The notes beneath the pieces are model-generated. The model did no database searches and had not been told where the DNA came from. It worked only from the letters and a program-made list of their open reading frames with translations. From NCBI GenBank assembly GCA_024637115.1, contig JAGXFU010000015.1:62001-126000 (forward strand): a DNA stretch of 64,000 bases, read 5' to 3'. The DNA is from Actinomycetes bacterium (GTDB lineage: Bacteria > Actinomycetota > Coriobacteriia > Anaerosomatales > JAGXFU01). Shown here one piece after another: positions 57,668 to 64,000 of the stretch; the first letter of the stretch is position 1; the number at the start of each line of letters is the position of its first letter. Both the position numbers and the translations under genes were made by a program.

Positions 57668-60016
57668 ATGGAGGAGACGTTGTCTCAACACATGGATCCT
57701 TTCGAGTATGCCTTCGTTCACTCGCTCATTCCTCAATCCATCACGGACCCCGGCGGTGCGATTCGGGTCAATGATGCCTTCTGTAATCTGCTCGGATACT
57801 CCCGCGAAGAGCTCCTTGATGCATCCACGTGGATGCAACTGACGCATCCGGACGACGTTGCGCTTTCGCAAGCGCATGTGGACGCACTGCTTTCGGGTGA
57901 ATGTGAAGAAGCAGACTTCGAGAAGCGTTACCTTCGAAAGGATGGCGAGACGGTCTGGGCAAAGGTGCACACGCACCTTAGTCGCGACGAAGGTGGCGAG
58001 GCTCTCTACTTCATGACTTCGATCGTCGACGTCTCCGAGCGGATGCAGGCAGAGTTGACGCTTGTTGAGAGTGAGGCCCGTTTCAGGAGCCTCTTCACAT
58101 CAATCGATCAGGGGATGGCACTGCACGAGATCGTCACAGATGACGCAGGCACTCCGATCGACTACATCTACCTCGATTTGAACGAGAGCTACACGCGCCT
58201 GCTGGGCGTCACGAGAGACGCGATCGGCAAGCGAATCACCGAAGTGATGCCGCAGATCGAAAGGTACTGGATCGAGAACTTCGGCAAAGTCGCGCAGACC
58301 GGCAAGCCGAGTTACTACGAGAACTACCTGGAAACGACCGGCAGGTACTACTCGACATATGCGTACTCGCCCAAACACAACCAGTTTGCGGTGTTGGTGA
58401 CCGACATCTCCGAGCGCACCATTGTCGAGAGCGCCTTGCGTGAGAGCGAAGAGCGGTACCGCACGCTCACCGAGAACACCTCGGACGTTGTCTGGGCGCT
58501 CGATCCCGAGACGATGCGATTCATCTACATAAGCCCGGCGGTTGAGAAGCTCCGCGGGTTCACTCCCGAGGAGGTTATGGCACAGTCCCTCGCCGACGCC
58601 ATTCTGCCGGAGTATGTAGAGCACACCAAAGAGATGTTGCGTGCGAACGTGGCGGAGTATCTGGCAAGCGAAGGCGAACAGATAGTCTCTGAGACGATTG
58701 AATTGGAGCAGCCCTGTAAGGACGGCTCGAGCATCTGGACTGAAGTAGTGGCCTCGTGTCGTCGAAACGCGTCGACGGGTCGCCTGGAAGTTCACGGGAT
58801 CACGCGCGACATTAGCGAGCGCAAGCGCGCCCAGGAGGCACTCGAGCGCTCAGAGCAGAAATTCTCAATGACATTTCATCTCACGCCCGACGCGGTCAAT
58901 ATCAATCGGCTATCTGACGGTCTGTACATCGACGTCAATGAAGGCTTCACGGAGCTGACGGGGTACACGCATGATGACGTTGCCGGGAAGTCTTCATACG
59001 ATATCGATATCTGGTGCGACCTGGCCGACAGGGAGCGTCTTGTCTCAGGACTGCGCACAGACGGTGCTGTGAATGATCTTGAGGCCGAGTTTCGCAGAAA
59101 GGATGGCAGTGTCACAACGGGGATAATGTCGGCCCGAGTCATGGGAATAGGGGGAGAGCCGTGCATCCTGTCCGTGACGCGGGACATTTCGGAGCGCAAG
59201 CGGATTGAAGATGACATTCGCCGCCTGAATACCGAGCTCGAAGAGCGAGTGCAGGAACGCACAGAGGAGCTGACTGTTTCGAATGAAGAACTCATTGAGT
59301 CGAATCTTCTGCTCGAAGAAGCCACTCGTGCCAAGAGCGACTTCCTGGCATCGATGAGTCACGAACTGCGCACTCCGCTCAACTCCATTATCGGATTCAC
59401 GGGTATTCTCTTGCAGGGTCTGGCCGGTCCCATCAATGAGGAGCAGCGGGTGCAGCTTCGTATGGTCAGTGACTCAGGACGGCATCTCCTGTCTCTTATC
59501 GACGACATCCTCGACCTTTCCAAGATCGAGGCGGGTGTGACAACGGCAAAGCTCGAGCCGGTTGATGTGCCTGCGCTGACAAGCAGCATCATGGAACTCA
59601 TGCGGCCCCTGGCCACAGCGAAAGAGATCGAGCTTGCGTCGACCTTTGAGCCCGACGATCTGGTCATTGATTCCGATCCGCGACTGCTGAATCAGGTTCT
59701 GATCAACCTCGTGGGTAACGCCGTCAAGTTCACCGATGAAGGTAGCGTCTCGGTCATTGTGAAACGAGATGACGAGGGAATCGCCTTTGCGGTCTCCGAC
59801 ACAGGCCGAGGGATTCGCCCAGCGGCGCTTCCGCATGTCATGGAGCGCTTCTATCAGGCTGAGTCGCTCGTTGAGGCAAAGCACGGGGGCACTGGTCTGG
59901 GCCTCGCGATCTCCGTCAGCCTTGCTGAGATCCTAGGCGGCAGTCTCACATGCGAGAGCGAATTCGGAGTCGGCTCGACCTTCACCCTGAGAATCCCGGC
60001 TGCCGGATTGCGCTGA
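57668..60016 (+). CDS. Multi-PAS sensor histidine kinase
   Basis: From ATG 57668 the product has 782 residues (an upstream in-frame start at 57572 and an ATG at 57692 also exist). Four PAS domains cover about 10-490 (first LIPQSITDPGGAIRVNDAFC; fourth NINRLSDGLYIDVNEGFTEL), then a coiled coil, HisKA ASMSHELRTPLNS (His565) and an ATPase domain with LVGNAVKFTD, DTGRGIRPAA and GTGLGLAISV. No membrane helix and no regulator gene adjacent. The third and fourth PAS domains resemble those of the array kinase at 44614. Confidence 0.92.
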   Translation: MEETLSQHMDPFEYAFVHSLIPQSITDPGGAIRVNDAFCNLLGYSREELLDASTWMQLTHPDDVALSQAHVDALLSGECEEADFEKRYLRKDGETVWAKVHTHLSRDEGGEALYFMTSIVDVSERMQAELTLVESEARFRSLFTSIDQGMALHEIVTDDAGTPIDYIYLDLNESYTRLLGVTRDAIGKRITEVMPQIERYWIENFGKVAQTGKPSYYENYLETTGRYYSTYAYSPKHNQFAVLVTDISERTIVESALRESEERYRTLTENTSDVVWALDPETMRFIYISPAVEKLRGFTPEEVMAQSLADAILPEYVEHTKEMLRANVAEYLASEGEQIVSETIELEQPCKDGSSIWTEVVASCRRNASTGRLEVHGITRDISERKRAQEALERSEQKFSMTFHLTPDAVNINRLSDGLYIDVNEGFTELTGYTHDDVAGKSSYDIDIWCDLADRERLVSGLRTDGAVNDLEAEFRRKDGSVTTGIMSARVMGIGGEPCILSVTRDISERKRIEDDIRRLNTELEERVQERTEELTVSNEELIESNLLLEEATRAKSDFLASMSHELRTPLNSIIGFTGILLQGLAGPINEEQRVQLRMVSDSGRHLLSLIDDILDLSKIEAGVTTAKLEPVDVPALTSSIMELMRPLATAKEIELASTFEPDDLVIDSDPRLLNQVLINLVGNAVKFTDEGSVSVIVKRDDEGIAFAVSDTGRGIRPAALPHVMERFYQAESLVEAKHGGTGLGLAISVSLAEILGGSLTCESEFGVGSTFTLRIPAAGLR

Positions 60017-60232
60017 TTGGCTGAACGCGATCTCGAGAAGCAAGCACTGTTCACACGTGACAAGCGCCCCTTCAGACGGTAGTATCCGTCCTTCCGCTGC
60101 GCGACATCGAACGGCCTCTTGGCGGCTGGCACACGGTGTCTCGCTCTCGGCACGACCCTCTTGAACTCGATTCGTCCGGCCGAGCCGGATGATCTGCAGG
60201 CGCGCCCTTGTCCCCATGAACGGAGTATCAAC

Positions 60233-61753
60233 TTGTTCGGACTCACCACCGAGGAGATCAAGACGAATCTATTGAGTGGCCTGACGGTCGCTCTTGCACT
60301 TGTCCCAGAGGCGATCGCATTCGCACTCGTTGCGCACGTCGATCCTCTCGTAGGCCTCTACGCGGCATTCATGATTTCGCTGATAACCGCTGTCTTTGGC
60401 GGCCGCCCCGGAATGATCTCAGGCGCAACGGGAGCGCTCGCCGTGGTGATGGTCGCGCTCGTTGTCGATCACGGGGTGGAGTATCTGTTCGCCACTGTCG
60501 TCCTCATGGGCGTGCTGCAGGTCCTGTTCGGTCTTGCGCGCCTGGGCAAATTCATTCGGATGGTGCCTCACCCGGTGATGCTGGGGTTCGTTAACGGACT
60601 TGCCATCGTCATCTTCCTTGCCCAGTTCGGTCATTTCAAGGTGCCCGGCCCAGGCGGGACACCCGTGTGGATGCAGGGTCCTCAACTTTACGTCATGGTC
60701 GGGCTCGTTGCGCTCACCGTGGCAGTCATCTACCTCTTCCCTAAGGTGACAAAGGCGGTGCCGGCGACATTGGTGGGTATTGTGTCAGTCTCGGCACTGG
60801 TCATCGCATTCGGTCTCGATACGAAGACCGTTGGAGATCTTGGCTCAATCGCGGGCGGCCTGCCTCAGTTTCACATGCCGATGGTGCCGTTCAACCTCGA
60901 GACACTGAGAATCATTCTGCCGTATTCGGTGATCCTGGCCGTCATCGGCCTGATCGAGTCCTTGCTCACACTGAACCTCATCGACACGATGACCGACACT
61001 CGCGGGCGCCCCAACAAGGAGTGCCTTGCTCAAGGTGCGGCCAACATCGTGACCGGCCTCTTTGGTGGAATGGGTGGCTGCGCAATGATTGGTCAGAGCA
61101 TGATCAACGTCAACAACGGTGCGCTCAGGAGACTCTCAGGAATCGCCGCTGCGGGATTTCTGCTCTCGTTCATCGTGCTCGGTTCTACGCTGATCGAAGC
61201 GATCCCACTTGCGGCGCTCATTGGTGTCATGTTCGTGGTCGCAGAGAAGACGTTCGAGTGGGGGAGCATTCAGGCACTGCGGAGCATCCCGCGCTCCGAC
61301 GCAGCAATCGTGGTGGGCGTTACGATCGTCACGGTGCTCACTGATCTTGCGATAGCGGTCGTGGCCGGTGTGGTGATCGCCGCTCTCGTGTTTGCCTGGG
61401 AGCATGCGAAACACATCAACGTCACGATTCATGATGACGAGCATGGTTGGAGGGTCTATGAGCTCGAAGGGTCGCTGTTCTTTGCCTCGGCAGGCGAATT
61501 CCAGACCCTGTTTACACCAAAAGAGGATCCGGACGACGTCGTTGTCGAGTTCTTGCGCTCTAAGGTCGTCGATCACTCCGCGCTCGAAGCAATCGATGCG
61601 CTGGCCACTCGCTACAAGGCTGTTGGAAAGCGCCTGCACCTTCGCCACCTGAGCCCCGACTGCCTGGAGCTGCTGAGCGAGGCGAGGGGCATGATGGAGG
61701 TCAATATCATGGAGGATCCGCACTATCACGTAGCCGACGACAAGATCGCGTAG
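60233..61753 (+). CDS. SulP family anion transporter with STAS domain
   Basis: The start is TTG 60233, seven bases after CGGAG; the frame is open further up but has no better start. Product about 506 residues: ten or more membrane helices (LTVALALVPEAIAFALVAHV, GATGALAVVMVALVV, GFVNGLAIVIFLAQF), then a cytoplasmic STAS domain (EGSLFFASAGEFQTLF, SKVVDHSALEAID). SulP carriers move sulfate, bicarbonate or other anions. The substrate cannot be told from sequence. Confidence 0.9.
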   Translation: MFGLTTEEIKTNLLSGLTVALALVPEAIAFALVAHVDPLVGLYAAFMISLITAVFGGRPGMISGATGALAVVMVALVVDHGVEYLFATVVLMGVLQVLFGLARLGKFIRMVPHPVMLGFVNGLAIVIFLAQFGHFKVPGPGGTPVWMQGPQLYVMVGLVALTVAVIYLFPKVTKAVPATLVGIVSVSALVIAFGLDTKTVGDLGSIAGGLPQFHMPMVPFNLETLRIILPYSVILAVIGLIESLLTLNLIDTMTDTRGRPNKECLAQGAANIVTGLFGGMGGCAMIGQSMINVNNGALRRLSGIAAAGFLLSFIVLGSTLIEAIPLAALIGVMFVVAEKTFEWGSIQALRSIPRSDAAIVVGVTIVTVLTDLAIAVVAGVVIAALVFAWEHAKHINVTIHDDEHGWRVYELEGSLFFASAGEFQTLFTPKEDPDDVVVEFLRSKVVDHSALEAIDALATRYKAVGKRLHLRHLSPDCLELLSEARGMMEVNIMEDPHYHVADDKIA

Positions 61754-61844
61754 CCAAGTCGCGCAAGTGGTGCATCCGCTCGTGCTGCCCTAGGATTGGA
61801 CTGTATTCTTGGCGCTGGATGTCGTCACGGAGAGGGGCTCGAGC

Positions 61845-62111
61845 GTGGAACTCTTTCTGCTCGCAACGCTGCTATGGGGACTTGCCGCGGGTTTGATCGC
61901 CCAGATGATCCTCGGCCGCGGCGCTGCAATGCAGAATTGGACCCAGGCGCTCGTTGCGGGAGCAGCTGGTTCATTCGTTGGCGGAGCGCTCCTGAGCATG
62001 GTTCTCGGCGAAGCATTCCAACTGCGGCTCTCAGGAATCATCGGATCGGTTCTTGGGGCGGTGTTGCTCCTTGCGGCCTATTATCGCTTCGAGGCGCCAC
62101 GCACGCGCTAG
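61845..62111 (+). CDS. GlsB/YeaQ/YmgE family small membrane protein
   Basis: GTG 61845 follows GAGAGGGG with good spacing (a start at 61809 is in frame); product 88 residues with three helices and the Gly-rich family pattern LLWGLAAGLIAQMILGRG and GSVLGAVLLLAAYY. The family is linked to stress and was named transglycosylase-associated; no activity is proven. Confidence 0.78.
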   Translation: MELFLLATLLWGLAAGLIAQMILGRGAAMQNWTQALVAGAAGSFVGGALLSMVLGEAFQLRLSGIIGSVLGAVLLLAAYYRFEAPRTR

Positions 62112-62224
62112 AAAAGCGATTTTCAGGCAATAATCAATGGTGAGGCACATTATTCCAGGGTGGAACCGTATCGGTAGCGCGGTTGGGTCTCGTGCCCGCC
62201 TCGCGAGCAATCGGAGGCATTGAG

Positions 62225-62884
62225 ATGAGCAGTGACAGACAGCGCAATGCGCTTCAGGTGATCTTTGCATTCTTTCTCGGCTTGATGCTGACGGCTTTCA
62301 TTGGGGTTGGCGTCAACACGTTCTATCCGTCTCCCTATCAGGAGATGGACTCCGAACTCCAGAACCTCTATCAGCAGCAGGAAGATATTGAGTTCTCACG
62401 TTCAGGTTCGGGTGAGCTTTCGGCCGCCGATGCAGCGGAGCTCGAGCAGGTTCGCGAGGAGATTCGTGCGCTTGAAGACGAACGTCAGAACGACGAACAG
62501 GACTGGGGCAGAAACACCAGCATCGTCCTCATTCTCTTTGCCACGCTCGTGATGAGCATCTCGCTCATTCGCTCCGAGGAACTCCGAATCATTAGCAATG
62601 GGCTATTGCTCGGCGGGGTGTTTACCATGCTCTATGGCACCGGATGGGCGATTGCGAGCGGTAGTTCGTTGGCGCGGTTCGGAGTGATGACCTTTGCGCT
62701 CGCTGTGACCTTTGGGCTTGGCTACGCGAGGTTCGTCTACAGTCGCGCAGCGCGACCGGCCGCAGCATCGACTGAGGGCGCGGCGCTCCCGAGCGAGGCA
62801 TTTGGTGATATCGAGGCACGCATCACCGCGCTCGAGCGTAGACTCGCGGCTGCCGCAGAGGTATTCACGGAAGACAAGGAGTAA
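62225..62884 (+). CDS. Four-helix membrane protein with coiled coil, unknown function
   Basis: ATG 62225 is preceded by GGAGG. The 219-residue product has one helix (VIFAFFLGLMLTAFIGV), an outside coiled coil rich in Glu and Gln (about 40-90), three more helices and a C-terminal coiled coil (IEARITALERRLAAAAEVF). No family is recognised. It stands convergent with the HD-GYP-like gene. Confidence 0.7.
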   Translation: MSSDRQRNALQVIFAFFLGLMLTAFIGVGVNTFYPSPYQEMDSELQNLYQQQEDIEFSRSGSGELSAADAAELEQVREEIRALEDERQNDEQDWGRNTSIVLILFATLVMSISLIRSEELRIISNGLLLGGVFTMLYGTGWAIASGSSLARFGVMTFALAVTFGLGYARFVYSRAARPAAASTEGAALPSEAFGDIEARITALERRLAAAAEVFTEDKE

Positions 62885-62905
62885 CTCCTTCTCCTGTCGG
62901 CTCTC

Positions 62906-64000
62906 TTACAAGTACTGCCAGACATCGTCGACACCGGCTTCTGTGGCTGAAACCGCCTCCATGATCATGCGGGCGTACTGTCCGGTAGCCGGATCGATCA
63001 CTCGTAGATCCAGCACCTCGGGATCGCCATACCAACGACCCTGGGCGTCTGCGAGCACCTTGACTCGCGGATGCAACAGGTCGTCGTTGTTGACACGAAA
63101 TACCACGGCGGTCGAGTCGTCATCCAGCTTGACGATCGCTCCCATGGGATAGATTCCGAGCATTGCGACCATCGCCTTGGTCAGCGAAGGGTCATAGGCT
63201 TTGCCGCGACCCTGCATGAGAACCGCAAGCGCTTTGTCAGGACGGATCTCACGTCGGAACGGGCGGCGAGTAGTCATTGCATCGTAGGCATCGCACAATG
63301 CGACGACTTTTGAGAACAGATGTTGCTCCTGCGTTTGCGCGGGGACCTGCGTTCCGTCATCCGGATAGCCTTGCAGGTCGTGACGGAGATGGTGTTCGAA
63401 TGCAACGATCATGGGCATCTGATCCACGAGCTGAATGCGCTTCAGCAAGTCAGCGCCCTCGGTCGCGTGGGACTTCACGATCTGCCACTCATCACCCGTG
63501 AGGGGGCCCTGCTTGTTGAGGATGTCTTCCGGAATTCGAACCTTGCCCAGGTCGTAGAGCAACGCTGAGAGGCCCAATGACTTGAGCGAATCGGCATCGA
63601 GCCCGAGTGCGCCACCGAGCGAGAGCGACAGTATGCACACATTGATGGCGTGGTTGAGCGTGTAGTCATCGTGGCTCTTGATCGCGGTGAGCCCAAGCAC
63701 TGCTGCCGGGTCCTGGAACAGGTTGTCCAGCATCGAGCTGACTACCTGCTGCAAGGGAGTGACCTCGAATGCTCGCCCGAGCTTGGTCTGGGTCTCCACA
63801 TCCTGCATGGCGGCCACGCCTGAGTCGTAGACCTCGCGGGCACGGGCCTTGTTCTCTTTCTGCTTTGACTCTTTTTCCGGATCCTCGAGAGAGGTGGTCT
63901 CGGCGATGGTGACATGGGTGACGCCGGCCTGCTCGAGAAAGACCCGACCCGCGTCGATATCGCGAATCTTCTCCTCGGCAAGAAGGCTTACCAGAGCCTG
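62906..64000 (-). CDS. HD-GYP-like protein, truncated by the window edge
   Basis: The frame runs to the right edge; at least 364 residues are visible. HD-GYP proteins hydrolyse cyclic di-GMP. The order HDDYTLNHAINV, YDLGKVRIPEDIL, SHATEGADLL, FEHHLRHDLQGYP and DAYDAMTTRRPFR follows the family, but the HD pair itself is YD (YDLGK rather than HDLGK) and the GYP motif has LQGYP in place of DGxGYP. So metal binding may be weakened. The N-terminal part has a helical, charged region (EDPEKESKQKENKARAREVY). The ATG at 63817 would give 303 residues, but the open frame suggests a longer gene. Confidence 0.85.
   Translation of the reverse strand, partial: QALVSLLAEEKIRDIDAGRVFLEQAGVTHVTIAETTSLEDPEKESKQKENKARAREVYDSGVAAMQDVETQTKLGRAFEVTPLQQVVSSMLDNLFQDPAAVLGLTAIKSHDDYTLNHAINVCILSLSLGGALGLDADSLKSLGLSALLYDLGKVRIPEDILNKQGPLTGDEWQIVKSHATEGADLLKRIQLVDQMPMIVAFEHHLRHDLQGYPDDGTQVPAQTQEQHLFSKVVALCDAYDAMTTRRPFRREIRPDKALAVLMQGRGKAYDPSLTKAMVAMLGIYPMGAIVKLDDDSTAVVFRVNNDDLLHPRVKVLADAQGRWYGDPEVLDLRVIDPATGQYARMIMEAVSATEAGVDDVWQYL

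Overview
This is about 64 kb of high-GC chromosomal DNA that reads like an anaerobic or facultative member of the Actinomycetota, most likely class Coriobacteriia or a deep relative. The grounds are the four surface proteins with cell-wall-binding type 2 (CWB2) repeats, a PASTA kinase-like protein, a DUF3786 protein, a NifX-like protein with PadR regulator, a single-cluster ferredoxin, and tRNA genes that encode CCA. No rRNA, CRISPR array, complete prophage, integrase or transposase gene is visible. The taxonomy is inference from gene content.

Region 1 (1-17 kb) is a patchwork of accessory cassettes: an orphan Rhs 3' end with a candidate immunity gene, a Fic protein, an AbiE-like pair whose second gene is frameshifted, a helicase stub beside a tRNA-Lys 3' fragment, and a TetR-controlled ABC exporter. 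The cassettes are separated by copies of a roughly 170-430 bp repeat that carries a tRNA-Glu 3' end and an inverted repeat. Embedded in it is a resident-looking potassium block: a KdpD-like kinase without the KdpD N-terminus, a KdpE-like regulator, a TrkA-type subunit, a 49-residue membrane protein, TrkH, an OB-like exported protein and tRNA-Leu.

Region 2 (17-44 kb) is mostly housekeeping or envelope: two overlapping FAD-dependent oxidoreductase genes, an unusual tRNA-Glu, a Pro/Asp-rich c-type heme protein resembling magnetochrome, PadR and NifX-like genes, tRNA-Val, a CWB2 protein, a PocR/PAS histidine kinase, an orphan cytochrome b, an ArfB-like factor, a ferredoxin, DUF72, PsiE-like, BrkB-like and cardiolipin synthase genes, tRNA-Asp, a PASTA pseudokinase, and a run of three CWB2 surface proteins.

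Region 3 (44-64 kb) starts at an intact tRNA-Phe gene and contains three further tRNA-Phe 3' fragments. Two paralogous PAS histidine kinases, with near-identical heads and tails but different sensor modules, each lie just upstream of such a fragment. Then come a copper block (DUF305 protein plus CopB-type ATPase), a decayed kinase, an acyltransferase, another multi-PAS kinase, a SulP transporter, small membrane proteins and a HD-GYP-like protein that runs off the end.

The strongest candidate for something undescribed is the recurrent use of tRNA 3' ends (Glu in region 1, Phe in region 3, Lys once) as punctuation between accessory genes, without any recombinase in the window. It suggests tandem site-specific integration or cassette exchange driven from elsewhere in the genome.
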